From assembly GCA_934692295.1 (NCBI GenBank), contig CAKUTL010000011.1, positions 1-40,475 of the forward strand: a stretch of DNA of 40,475 nucleotides, written 5' to 3'. Below, one piece after another: positions 8,166 through 15,741 of the stretch; position 1 is the first letter of the stretch, and the number at the start of each line of letters is the position of its first letter. The notes beneath the pieces were generated by a model, which was not told where the DNA came from, ran no database searches, and saw only the letters and a list, made by a program, of their open reading frames with translations. The DNA is from an uncultured Candidatus Melainabacteria bacterium. GTDB taxonomy: Bacteria > Cyanobacteriota > Vampirovibrionia > Gastranaerophilales > Gastranaerophilaceae. A program made the position numbers and the translations under genes.

Positions 8166-8390
8166 CTATTTAACAAGTCCAAAACCTAGAAGGAATGTGC
8201 AGAAAATAAAGATTGCACAAATAATTCCTGTTAGTTTATTCAAACCTTTTTCAGCACTTTTTTGTGATGCAAAAACATGTGATGCTCCACCAATTCCTCC
8301 GATTCCATCACCTTTTGGAGAGTGAAGCAATACTAGAATTGTTAAAAGTACTGCCGCAACAGTTTCTATTGTCCATAATATATTAGCCAT
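8166..8390 (-). CDS. secG: Preprotein translocase subunit SecG
   Basis: 74 residues, typical SecG size and layout. A first membrane helix (ILWTIETVAAVLLTILVLLH) is followed by the conserved cytosolic loop SPKGDGIGGIGGASHVF and a second helix (GIICAIFIFCTFLLGFGLV). SecG is the small helper subunit of the SecYEG channel that exports unfolded proteins. Its start codon overlaps the stop of the upstream Nudix regulator by one base (TAATG), so the two are probably translationally coupled. Confidence 0.93.
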   Translation of the reverse strand: MANILWTIETVAAVLLTILVLLHSPKGDGIGGIGGASHVFASQKSAEKGLNKLTGIICAIFIFCTFLLGFGLVK

Positions 8391-9070
8391 TATTTAGTTT
8401 TCTCCTTTTTAATAAAATGTGCTCTTTTTGAGTTTAATTCAATGTTCTCAAAAGTATATAGTCTTGCCGGACGTTTTGAGGATGATTTTGTGTATTCTTC
8501 AAGTTCAATCAAACCATTTGTTGCAAGAGCTTTTTTTCTAAAATTACGTTTATCCAATTTTCTTTCCATGATAAGCTCATAAGCCTTTTGCATTTCAGTA
8601 AGAGTAAATTTCTCCGGTAGCAATTGATATGCAACAGGACATAATTCAAGTCTTTCTCTTGTTCTTTTTAGAGAATATTGGATAATTTCTTTGTGGTCAT
8701 AAGCAAGAGGTGGAAGATCGCTAACTTTGTGCCAACCTAATTCCGGAGTTGAAACAATTTTGATGTCTTCTGATCTAACTAATGCAAAATATGCACAAGT
8801 GATTACACGAGCATTAGGGTGTCGAAGAGGGTCGCCAAATGTATATAACTGTTCAAGGTAAATGTTATCTACATCGGTTTTTTCTTTCAATACTCTGAGT
8901 GCTGCTTCATCCAGATTTTCTGATAATCTTACATAACCACCAGGGATAGCCCATCTTCCTTTAAATGGTTCAGTAGTTCTTTTTACTAGCAATACGTGAA
9001 TTGCGTTGTTTTTAATTGTTAAAATAACTACGTCGACTGTGATTTCGTGTGTTTTAGTTTCGTTAAACAT
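8390..9070 (-). CDS. Nudix-domain transcriptional regulator (NrtR-like)
   Basis: The frame is open to 9124, but the likely start is the ATG at 9070 (MFNETKTHEITVDVV), because the extra 18 residues do not look like Nudix protein. The protein is 226 residues: an N-terminal Nudix domain (residues ~1-145, GGYVRLSENLDEAALRVLKE) and a C-terminal winged-helix region (LTEMQKAYELIMERKLDKRN; KKALATNGLIELEE). This layout is that of NrtR, a repressor of NAD metabolism genes that senses ADP-ribose. In the Nudix box R-E-U-x-E-E the second and sixth positions are Val60 and Lys64, so hydrolysis is probably lost, as fits a sensor. No NAD genes are adjacent; it overlaps secG. Confidence 0.82.
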   Translation of the reverse strand: MFNETKTHEITVDVVILTIKNNAIHVLLVKRTTEPFKGRWAIPGGYVRLSENLDEAALRVLKEKTDVDNIYLEQLYTFGDPLRHPNARVITCAYFALVRSEDIKIVSTPELGWHKVSDLPPLAYDHKEIIQYSLKRTRERLELCPVAYQLLPEKFTLTEMQKAYELIMERKLDKRNFRKKALATNGLIELEEYTKSSSKRPARLYTFENIELNSKRAHFIKKEKTK

Positions 9071-9194
9071 TCTTATAATAACCCTTCGCCTAATATAAAT
9101 ATATAATAAACATACCTGATACAATTAATCAATTTGTAAAAATATTTAATATTTGTTAACAATTTTTGCTGAAATATGCAATTTGTATATACAA

Positions 9195-9208
9195 AAATAC
9201 TTTATATA
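9195..9208 (+). promoter_or_regulatory. Promoter-like 14-mer AAATACTTTATATA (copy 2)
   Basis: The same exact word as at 3349 and 33122, here 24 bases before the preferred start codon at 9233. Its position supports that start over the ATG at 9176, which would lie upstream of the promoter-like element. Confidence 0.45.
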
Positions 9209-9232
9209 TGTACAGGGGATATAAGGGATATT

Positions 9233-10102
9233 ATGACAAACGTTTATATGGCAGCATTACATAGTCGAATTGACCATATGGGTCCTCCTCCATCAGCAAT
9301 GGGAGGAAATCCATTCGCTGGTCCTTGCTGCCCAAATATGTTTTCAATCTCTACTCCTAGTCTTGGAATGGCTTTAGCAGGAGCATATATGAATGCTCCA
9401 ATTATGCCTATGTATCCATCTTTCTGTGGATTTGGTACAATGCCATCACTTTTTTCAATTGCTGCAACAACCGCTGCTGCTTCTGCAGCTCCTTATGTTG
9501 GAACATTTGGTTCATTGACTATGCCTCAAACTTATCAATTACCAAGTTTCAACTATTCAATGCCAACATTATCTACATTACCAACATTTAACTTTGGACC
9601 TGTTTCATATAATTTCAATTTCTCTTATGGTTCTTCAAATCCATTCTCAACAGAATCATCTTCTTCAAATTATGAATTCAACTCTTCTTCAAAAATTAAA
9701 CCGGGATTGTTGAAAGGAAATTTGAAAGGTAAAGAAGCTGTAATTACTCAACTTTGCGAAAAATACAATGTTGATGTTGCTTTAGTTTTATCAATTATCG
9801 GTCAAGAATCTGGTTTTGGTACTAGCAACTTAGCTCAACATAACAACTTTATGGGTTATAGAGCTGCTGGTGATGCAGGAAAAAGTTCAAAAGGTTTCGG
9901 TTATTTCTCAACTCCTGAAAAAGGATTAGAAGCTGCAATTAGAAATATCTCAAAATACCCTCAAAAATATGCTTCAAAAGGTGTTAAAAAAGCCGATATG
10001 AATAATATCGACGCAATTGCTCAAATCTATTGCGAAGGTTCTTCTTATTCATCAGCAATCAAAAATATCTACAACAAAACTGTAAAAAGTTATTTAGCAT
10101 AA
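9233..10102 (+). CDS. Glucosaminidase-type peptidoglycan hydrolase with low-complexity N-terminus
   Basis: The start at 9233 (MTNVYMAALHSRIDHMG) is preferred over 9176 because AAGGGA lies 6 bases upstream; this gives 289 residues. The first ~150 residues are rich in Pro, Ser, Phe, Met and Ala (SYGSSNPFSTESSSSNYEF), with no clear signal peptide. The last ~115 residues form a lysozyme-like glucosaminidase domain: VDVALVLSIIGQESGFGTSN with the candidate catalytic Glu in GQESGFG, HNNFMGYRAAGDAG, then GFGYFSTPEKGLEAAIRNI. Such domains cut peptidoglycan glycan chains. How it would be exported is unclear. The neighbouring min genes are on the same strand, but a separate start region lies between. 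Confidence 0.8.
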   Translation: MTNVYMAALHSRIDHMGPPPSAMGGNPFAGPCCPNMFSISTPSLGMALAGAYMNAPIMPMYPSFCGFGTMPSLFSIAATTAAASAAPYVGTFGSLTMPQTYQLPSFNYSMPTLSTLPTFNFGPVSYNFNFSYGSSNPFSTESSSSNYEFNSSSKIKPGLLKGNLKGKEAVITQLCEKYNVDVALVLSIIGQESGFGTSNLAQHNNFMGYRAAGDAGKSSKGFGYFSTPEKGLEAAIRNISKYPQKYASKGVKKADMNNIDAIAQIYCEGSSYSSAIKNIYNKTVKSYLA

Positions 10103-10200
10103 GGATTAATATTTAATTTACAAAAAGTACATATTTTCTTGAAGTCTGGAATTGTTTCGTGTACTTTATCCATGTAACCAAATTTATAAGAAAGGGAAAA

Positions 10201-11136
10201 ATGGATAAGGGATATATTGAAAACGGTTTTATCGTTGATTTAACCGCTGCAAAAAAGACTTCTGAAATTATTTATGAACTTTCACGAATTTTAGATATGC
10301 CGGAATCAAAAGGAAAACATATCTGTTTGAAATTGGGTTCTGTTAATCTTTCAGAAGCTGAATTAACTAGTGTTAAAGCCCTTGTAGAATTGATGGAATC
10401 ACAACTTGCATTTATTAGTACAAGTTCAACAACCACGTTGGAATCTGCAACTGCATTGGGTATTAAAATATCAGAATTTACAAATGAAATTGAAGCTCCG
10501 GCTTTTGAATCAAAAGAACCAACTCCGGAAGTTTCTAATGCTTTAGATAATATTTTTGGAGAAGATTCTGCTCCAAAACAAGAAAATAAAGAAGCAGAAA
10601 CTCCAAAAGAAGATAACACCGAAGTTGATAACTCTGAGGTTGAACAAGAAGAAAAAACAGATGATGATGAAATTTCTCCAATTGTTCGCCATGATGAAAC
10701 AATTGCTGAAAAAGTTGAAGCTCAAGAAGTTAAAGAAGAGTCAGACGAAGAAATTGCTGCATTGAAAAATGCTCCAGAAACTCTTCCAACTCTATATTTA
10801 AGAAAAACAATTCGTTCAGGCCAGAGTATATCATCTGATGGTAATATTGTTATTATCGGAGATGTAAACCCTGGTTCTGAAATTATTGCAAAAGGTGATA
10901 TTACTGTTTGGGGTATTTTGGGTGGTATTGCTCATGCAGGTTCTGACGGTAATAATTATGCAAAAATCAGAGCATTAAAACTTAATCCTGTTCAAATCAG
11001 AATTGGTGAAGTTTTTGCGAGAAGACCTGACACAATCAATTTGCCATATATTCAAAAATCTTGTGAGTATATTCCGGAAGAGGCATTTACATATAATGGC
11101 AGCATTGTTATAAGAAAAATACATGAAGAAAATTAA
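10201..11136 (+). CDS. minC: Septum site-determining protein MinC
   Basis: The frame is open to 10159, but the ATG at 10201 (MDKGYIENGFIVDL) has AAAGGGA just upstream and fits the family start, giving 311 residues. The N-terminal domain (~1-105) is followed by a long acidic linker (~105-195, with EDSAPKQENKEAETPKEDN and DDDEISP). The C-terminal beta-helix domain (~200-305) reads LYLRKTIRSGQSISSDGNIV, GDVNPGSEIIAKGDITVWGI, GGIAHAG, and so on. MinC blocks FtsZ assembly away from midcell and is recruited by MinD. It heads a minC-minD-minE operon with an 10-base gap to minD. The acidic linker is longer than in typical MinC. Confidence 0.92.
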   Translation: MDKGYIENGFIVDLTAAKKTSEIIYELSRILDMPESKGKHICLKLGSVNLSEAELTSVKALVELMESQLAFISTSSTTTLESATALGIKISEFTNEIEAPAFESKEPTPEVSNALDNIFGEDSAPKQENKEAETPKEDNTEVDNSEVEQEEKTDDDEISPIVRHDETIAEKVEAQEVKEESDEEIAALKNAPETLPTLYLRKTIRSGQSISSDGNIVIIGDVNPGSEIIAKGDITVWGILGGIAHAGSDGNNYAKIRALKLNPVQIRIGEVFARRPDTINLPYIQKSCEYIPEEAFTYNGSIVIRKIHEEN

Positions 11137-11146
11137 GGAGATATAA

Positions 11147-11962
11147 ATGACTGGTAGAGTAATAGTAATTACATCCGGAAAAGGCGGAGTAGGTAAAACA
11201 ACTACTAACGCTAATATCGGTACTGCTCTTGCAAAAGCCGGTAATAAGGTCGTAATGATTGATACAGACTTAGGGCTGAGAAATTTGGACTTATTACTTG
11301 GTTTGGAGAACAGAATTGTTTATACAATTGTTGACGTTGTTGAAAAACGTTGTAAGTTGAAACAAGCATTAGTTAAAGACAAGAAAAATCCTAATCTTTG
11401 TTTGTTAGCTGCAGCTCAAACTCGTGATAAAACCGCAGTTACAGAAGAACAGTTGAAAGAAATTTGCGAACAATTGCAAAAAGATTTTGATTTTATTTTG
11501 GTTGACTGTCCTGCAGGGATTGAACAAGGTTTCCAAAATGCTGTTGCGGGTGCTTCTGAAGCAATTGTTGTTACAACTCCAGAAATGTCTGCGGTTCGTG
11601 ATGCGGATAGAATTATTGGTTTGTTGGAAGCTAGAGAAGAAATTGAATCTTATAAATTGCTTATCAATAGAGTAAGACCAAATCTTATCAAATCAAATGA
11701 TATGATGAGTGTTGAGGATGTTGCAGAAATTCTTTCTGCTGACTTGATTGGTATTATTCCAGAAGATACAGGAATTATTACCTCTACAAATAAAGGTGAA
11801 CCTATTGTTAATGATGAAAATTCACTAGCAGGTAGAGCGTACAGAAATGTTGCACATAGAATAATGGGCGAAGAAGTTCCATTCCTTAATCTTGAAGAAG
11901 AAACAAGTTTTATGACCAAGGTTAAGAAATTCTTCTCTCACCTTGTAGGTAAGGAGAAGTAA
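11147..11962 (+). CDS. minD: Septum site-determining ATPase MinD
   Basis: 271 residues, normal length. The deviant Walker A motif SGKGGVGKTT is at residues 10-19, the switch I region is DTDLGLRNLD, and Walker B-like FDFILVDCPAGIEQG follows. The C-terminal amphipathic helix TKVKKFFSHLVG is the membrane-targeting sequence. MinD binds the membrane when ATP-bound, recruits MinC and is released by MinE, giving pole-to-pole patterning of the division site. It sits between minC and minE; the gap to minE is one base. Confidence 0.97.
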   Translation: MTGRVIVITSGKGGVGKTTTNANIGTALAKAGNKVVMIDTDLGLRNLDLLLGLENRIVYTIVDVVEKRCKLKQALVKDKKNPNLCLLAAAQTRDKTAVTEEQLKEICEQLQKDFDFILVDCPAGIEQGFQNAVAGASEAIVVTTPEMSAVRDADRIIGLLEAREEIESYKLLINRVRPNLIKSNDMMSVEDVAEILSADLIGIIPEDTGIITSTNKGEPIVNDENSLAGRAYRNVAHRIMGEEVPFLNLEEETSFMTKVKKFFSHLVGKEK

Positions 11963-11963
11963 G

Positions 11964-12485
11964 ATGAGTGAAAATTTATTAAAAGAAATTTGCAACAAAG
12001 TTTTGAGTTTATTTAAACAAACTGAAAAAGAAGAAGAAAACGCTAAAGATGTTGCTTGTAACAGATTGCGTGTTGTTCTTATGCAAGATAGAACAAATCT
12101 TACTCCAGAATTATTACAACGTATGAGAAGAGAACTTGTAGAGCTTCTTTCAAAATACGTTGAAATGGATAAAGATGCTCTTGAGTTGAATTTTGATCAA
12201 GAAGGTGATCAAATGGCTTTGATGCTTTCAATCCCTGTAATTAGAGCAAAAGATGAAAAAGAAATTGAAGAAGCTTTAAAAGCTGAGGATGAAGCAGAAG
12301 AATCTGACGAAGATTTAGAGTCAGAAGAAGATGACGATTCAGAGGAAGAAAAAGAAGAGGAAACTTCTTCTGAAGATGAAGGAAATGATTCTGAAGACAA
12401 TCAAGAAAATTCTGAAGATGTTGAAAAAACAGAAGAAACTTCTGAAGAACCTGAAATCAAAGAACCAGAACAAAATCAAGAATAA
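11964..12485 (+). CDS. minE: Cell division topological specificity factor MinE with long acidic tail
   Basis: 173 residues. The first ~95 are a normal MinE: an N-terminal anti-MinCD helix with a membrane-binding start (MSENLLKEICNKVLSLF), RLRVVLMQDRTNLTPELLQR, and the dimerising beta-sheet region (LELNFDQEGDQMALMLSIPV). MinE stimulates MinD ATPase activity and drives oscillation. The last ~75 residues are an extension made almost entirely of Glu, Asp and Ser (ESEEDDDSEEEKEEETSSED), roughly doubling the usual length. It matches the acidic linker of MinC in the same operon. The MinE core is secure; the tail has no assigned role. Confidence 0.93.
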   Translation: MSENLLKEICNKVLSLFKQTEKEEENAKDVACNRLRVVLMQDRTNLTPELLQRMRRELVELLSKYVEMDKDALELNFDQEGDQMALMLSIPVIRAKDEKEIEEALKAEDEAEESDEDLESEEDDDSEEEKEEETSSEDEGNDSEDNQENSEDVEKTEETSEEPEIKEPEQNQE

Positions 12486-12506
12486 TTTTGTTCAATAGAT
12501 AATAAT

Positions 12507-12549
12507 AAAAAACACCGCTACTGGCATGAGATCTGTGGCGGTGTTTTTA
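12507..12549 (+). terminator. Terminator of the min operon
   Basis: Stem AACACCGC (12511-12518) pairs with GCGGTGTT (12538-12545), with an A run before and a T run after, about 25 bases past the minE stop. Confidence 0.82.
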
Positions 12550-12569
12550 TCAATAACATCAAAAAACTA

Positions 12570-12598
12570 TTGCAAAGGTTATAGCAATCCTTTATAAT
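12570..12598 (+). promoter_or_regulatory. Promoter of prepilin 1
   Basis: TTGCAA (12570-12575), 17 bases, TATAAT (12593-12598): a near-consensus sigma-70 promoter, 34 bases before the start codon. The -35, spacing and -10 are the same as upstream of prepilin 2 (26400-26428). Confidence 0.75.
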
Positions 12599-12632
12599 GA
12601 ATGAGGAAATAAGAAGAAATAAGGAGCGTTAT

Positions 12633-13317
12633 ATGAATAGAGTGTTAAGAAATGTAACGGGGGGGGGGTAGTCAGCTTTTCAAGCATTCACTAGCTTTTA
12701 CCCTTGCCGAGGTGTTAATAACATTAGGTATAATTGGAATTGTTGCGGCATTAACAATCCCAACTTTACTTGCAAAATATCAAGAAAAACAAACTGTAAC
12801 AAAGTTAAAACAAACATATTCAATTTTGTCACAGGCTATTCGTAGTGTTCAAGAAGACGTTGGAACTCCAGATGATTGGGATTTTTCGGATGCTTATTAT
12901 GGTGCTGCCGATTCAAAACTAATTGCACAAAATCTGTTACCTGCAATGAAGGTTCTTCAAGATTGTGGACTTACTGGTGATTCTTGTACGTGGACAAAGT
13001 CTTACAAATATCTCAATGGAGGGACGGCTGGAAGTTATGGCGGAGGGAATTTGTACAGAATTGTACTAATGAATGGAACATCCCTAAGTTTTGGGAAGTG
13101 GTCTGAAAAAGAGCGTATTGACTTTTTTGTTGATACAAATGGAACAAAACGTCCAAACACTATAGGCAAGGATTTATTTTGTATTTCGTGGTACTTGGGT
13201 AAAGGACTGTATCCCCTAGGAGCTCCCGAAACTGATTATATCTGTGATAAAAACAGCACTGGTTGGGGCTGTGCATATCACGTTTTGCACAATGAGAATA
13301 TGAGTTATCTAAAGTAA
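12633..13317 (+). CDS. Prepilin-like protein 1, out of frame at a poly-G tract
   Basis: A well-placed ATG (AAGGAG 6 bases upstream) opens MNRVLRNVT and enters ten G, after which TAG at 12669 stops it (MNRVLRNVTGGG). The pilin lies in another frame. With nine G the two join to a ~227-residue prepilin whose leader ends QLFKHSLA before FTLAEVLITLGIIG, giving a 21-residue leader and an Ala-Phe cleavage site. In the pilin frame no start codon lies between the TAA at 12655 and the GTG at 12712, which is already inside the signal. The rest has paired Cys (LQDCGLTGDSC) and the FFVDTNGTKRPNTIGKDLF motif seen in all five prepilins here. It would be processed by a prepilin peptidase and form a minor pilin or pseudopilin. 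Phase-variable status is inference. Confidence 0.82.
12659..12668 (+). repeat. Poly-G tract (10 G) in prepilin 1
   Basis: A ten-base homopolymeric G run inside the leader codons of prepilin 1, in an otherwise AT-rich sequence. Nine or twelve G would be in frame; ten is out of frame. Such tracts slip during replication. Confidence 0.9.
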
Positions 13318-13348
13318 TTTATTTGAAATACAAAGTTTTAGGCCAGAT

Positions 13349-13678
13349 TTATTCTACTTCAACTGGGATTTCTTCTGGGACAACGTTTGCTGGTAATTCT
13401 GCTTTCGCAAGGTCAGCTCTAACTTTAGCATCGTGTTTGTATTTGTAATATAGGGTCATATCCGCCCCAACAAGTATAAAGTTCATCAGATATAAATAAA
13501 TTACTTTATCAGGTGCGTATAATATGTGGTGCAACATTCCCATTACGTATCCAATTTCAACTAACCATAAAAATAGGATACTTTTTCCTCCAACCTCTTT
13601 TGATTTGAATGTTTTAACTACTTGAAATGGCCAGCTTGCTCCGAAACAAACCATCATTCCTGCTTCCAATACGCTCAT
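13349..13678 (-). CDS. Small PQ-loop-like membrane protein
   Basis: 109 residues with about three membrane helices: EAGMMVCFGASWPFQVVKTF, SILFLWLVEIGYVMGMLHHI and VIYLYLMNFILVGADMTLYY. The WPFQVVKTFKSKEVGGKS stretch resembles the PQ-loop repeat (P-Q-x-x-K-x-x-K-S) of SWEET and SemiSWEET transporters, with Phe inserted between Pro and Gln. A single three-helix unit would fit a SemiSWEET-like dimer. The C-terminal ~25 residues are charged and cytosolic (ELPANVVPEEIPVEVE). The transported substrate is unknown. It is convergent with prepilin 1, with about 30 bases between them. Confidence 0.68.
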   Translation of the reverse strand: MSVLEAGMMVCFGASWPFQVVKTFKSKEVGGKSILFLWLVEIGYVMGMLHHILYAPDKVIYLYLMNFILVGADMTLYYKYKHDAKVRADLAKAELPANVVPEEIPVEVE

Positions 13679-13762
13679 TGTTTTTCTCCATTAATTTGTA
13701 TATTTTCGTGGGGGTTCTTAATGAAGAATCCTCGCTCATATTATAAAATCAAACATATTTAA

Positions 13763-13790
13763 AAAGCAAAAGGTTTTTGCCTTTTGCTTT
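13763..13790 (-). terminator. Terminator of the ribH-murQ-gpsA-ricT unit
   Basis: Stem AAAGCAAAAGG (13763-13773) pairs with CCTTTTGCTTT (13780-13790). On the minus strand it ends in a T run, 8 bases after the ricT stop. Confidence 0.8.
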
Positions 13791-13798
13791 CAAAAATT

Positions 13799-14725
13799 TT
13801 AAATATTTCCAGTGGAACTGTTTTTGTCATCTTCAAGTTGTTTGATGTCGATATTGCTACTATCTTCATCTTGGTAGTTGTTAATAGCGGGAACATCAAT
13901 TTCTACGTTAACATCTGCATCAACCATTTCGATATCATTTTTGTCGAATTCTTTTGTTTTTCCGTCTTCCATTTTTACTGCAACTTTCCCACTCATAAAT
14001 TGCAGATAGCAAACTTTCCCAAGACCTTCTGTTGTCATTACAGATGAGCCAATTGGAGGCATTCCTTTAGCCGCATCAATATAATTTGAATATTCATAAG
14101 TTAAGCAACATAAAAGTCTTCCGCAAGTTCCAGAAATTTTTCCTGGAGCAATTGGCATTCCTTGGTCTTTTGCAAGTTTAACGTTGATTGTCGCAAATTT
14201 TCTAAGGAAGCTTGAACAGCAGAAAGGTTGTCCGCATAACCCAACACCCTCTAAAATTGAGGTTTCGTCCCTTACTCCAATATGGCGTAAGTCGATTCTT
14301 ACTCTTGTAAATACTTGAGTAAGGTCTTTTAGCAACGCTCTAAAGTCAACTCTTTCTGGAGCGGTATAGTAAAAAGTTATTTTTCTTCTATCAAATGTAA
14401 TCCTGCATTGAACAAGATTCATCGAAAGTTTGTGTTGTTTTACTAGAGCTTGGCATTTGAAATAAGCCGTAACTTCTTCTTTTTTTATTTCTTCTAATGT
14501 TTGCAAATCTCTTTGTGTCATTGTTCTAATTACGGGAAGAGGTTCTGGTTTATTTTTTGAATGCTCCCATATTTTTTCGATTTGAGAATTTACAATAAAT
14601 GCTTTCAGTGCTTCTTCGCCTTTTTCAGTACGAACAATAACCATTTGCCCATCTTCAAGTTTCATTGAATCTGGAAGATTTAGCGGATAAAATGTATTTT
14701 TTAAGTATCTAACGGCAAATTTCAT
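13799..14725 (-). CDS. ricT: PSP1/RicT (YaaT)-like protein
   Basis: 308 residues with the PSP1 C-terminal domain. The hallmark is two cysteine clusters, GVGLCGQPFCCSSFLRKF and GTCGRLLCCLTYEYSNYI. In Bacillus, RicT with RicA and RicF holds Fe-S clusters and affects RNase Y-dependent RNA processing. RFDRRKITFYYTAPERVDFR-like sequence precedes the clusters, as in the family. An Asp/Glu/Asn-rich tail (~260-308) follows. Its start overlaps the gpsA stop by one base, so it is translationally coupled as the last gene of the unit. Family assignment is firm; the role in this lineage is inferred. Confidence 0.88.
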   Translation of the reverse strand: MKFAVRYLKNTFYPLNLPDSMKLEDGQMVIVRTEKGEEALKAFIVNSQIEKIWEHSKNKPEPLPVIRTMTQRDLQTLEEIKKEEVTAYFKCQALVKQHKLSMNLVQCRITFDRRKITFYYTAPERVDFRALLKDLTQVFTRVRIDLRHIGVRDETSILEGVGLCGQPFCCSSFLRKFATINVKLAKDQGMPIAPGKISGTCGRLLCCLTYEYSNYIDAAKGMPPIGSSVMTTEGLGKVCYLQFMSGKVAVKMEDGKTKEFDKNDIEMVDADVNVEIDVPAINNYQDEDSSNIDIKQLEDDKNSSTGNI

Positions 14726-15726
14726 TATACGTATCTTTCTTCTTCTTTAAGTTTTCTATTCATTAATTTTGATAGCAATTGTTCTGGTGTAATATCTGTA
14801 TAAACGGCTTCGTAGATTGCACTAGATACAGGAACTTCAATATTTAATTTTTTTGCTAATTCGCAAATTGCCTTAGAAGTTTTTACCCCTTCTGCAACAG
14901 AACCAAGTTCTGCTAAAATATCGTTGATTTTTTTACCTTTGGCAAGCATTGAACCAACAGTGTAATTTCTAGACATTGGAGAAGAACAAGTTGCAATCAA
15001 GTCGCCCATCCCAGAAAGTCCGTATAGTGTTGATGGATTTGCTCCAAGTTGGATACTTACTCTTACAATTTCAGCCATTCCACGAGTTAAAAGTGTTCCA
15101 GAGCAGTTGTCTCCTAAATTCATTGTGTGTGCAAACCCAGAAGCAATAGCAATTACGTTTTTCAAACTACCGCCAAGTTCAACTCCGATTACATCTGTAT
15201 TTGTATATAATCTGAATTTGTTTGGTACATTGCAAGCTTTTTGAACAAATTCTGCTGTTTCAATGTCTTCACAAGCTACGCAAGCTGCGGTAGGTTTGCC
15301 TTGAAGAACTTCTTTTGCAAGAGTTGGACCAGATAAAATAACCAATTTTTGATTAGGAAGAACGTCTTTTATAACTTCTGACATTCTCATAAGAGATGGT
15401 AATTCAATCCCTTTAGAAGCATTAACAAGTACTTGTTCTGATTTTATTCCCGCATTTTTCAAGTGTTCACAAACATCACGAGTCCCTGAAGTCGCAATAA
15501 CAGATAGGATTATGTCCGCATCTTTTATTGCACTTGTTAAATCTGAAGTGATTTCGATTTTTTTATCTAATTGAACTTCAAGTGGTTTTGATGTGTGTTT
15601 ATTTTCTATTAAATCTTGTGATAGATCTTGTTCTCTACCCCAAACGGTAATATTTTCAAAGTTATCTGTTAAAAGCCACGCCAAAGTAAGCCCCCAACAT
15701 CCTGCTCCAAGTACTGTTAATTTCAT
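14725..15726 (-). CDS. gpsA: Glycerol-3-phosphate dehydrogenase [NAD(P)+]
   Basis: 333 residues. The N-terminal NAD(P) motif is GAGCWG (residues 7-12). The family signatures SGPTLAKEVLQGKPTA, ELGGSLKNVIAIASGF (catalytic Lys in GSLKNV) and GLSGMGDLIATCSSPMSRNY are all intact. GpsA reduces dihydroxyacetone phosphate to sn-glycerol 3-phosphate for phospholipid synthesis in the cytoplasm. It lies 15 bases after murQ and overlaps ricT by one base. Assignment is secure. Confidence 0.97.
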   Translation of the reverse strand: MKLTVLGAGCWGLTLAWLLTDNFENITVWGREQDLSQDLIENKHTSKPLEVQLDKKIEITSDLTSAIKDADIILSVIATSGTRDVCEHLKNAGIKSEQVLVNASKGIELPSLMRMSEVIKDVLPNQKLVILSGPTLAKEVLQGKPTAACVACEDIETAEFVQKACNVPNKFRLYTNTDVIGVELGGSLKNVIAIASGFAHTMNLGDNCSGTLLTRGMAEIVRVSIQLGANPSTLYGLSGMGDLIATCSSPMSRNYTVGSMLAKGKKINDILAELGSVAEGVKTSKAICELAKKLNIEVPVSSAIYEAVYTDITPEQLLSKLMNRKLKEEERYV

Positions 15727-15741
15727 CTCTTTCTTATCCTC

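Noticed and set aside
9176..9232. Glucosaminidase start at 9176
   Set aside because: The ATG precedes the promoter-like AAATACTTTATATA word and has no ribosome binding site; the ATG at 9233 has one.
10159..10200. MinC start at 10159
   Set aside because: The extra 14 residues are unlike MinC and include the likely ribosome binding site of the ATG at 10201.
12209..12400. Ser-rich open frame antisense to minE
   Set aside because: It is the complement of the Glu/Asp-rich codons (GAA to TTC/TCT) of the MinE tail, not an independent gene.
12712..13317. Prepilin 1 starting at the GTG at 12712
   Set aside because: That codon lies inside the prepilin signal (the V of FTLAEVL) and would remove the processing site. 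The real start codon is at 12633, across the G tract.
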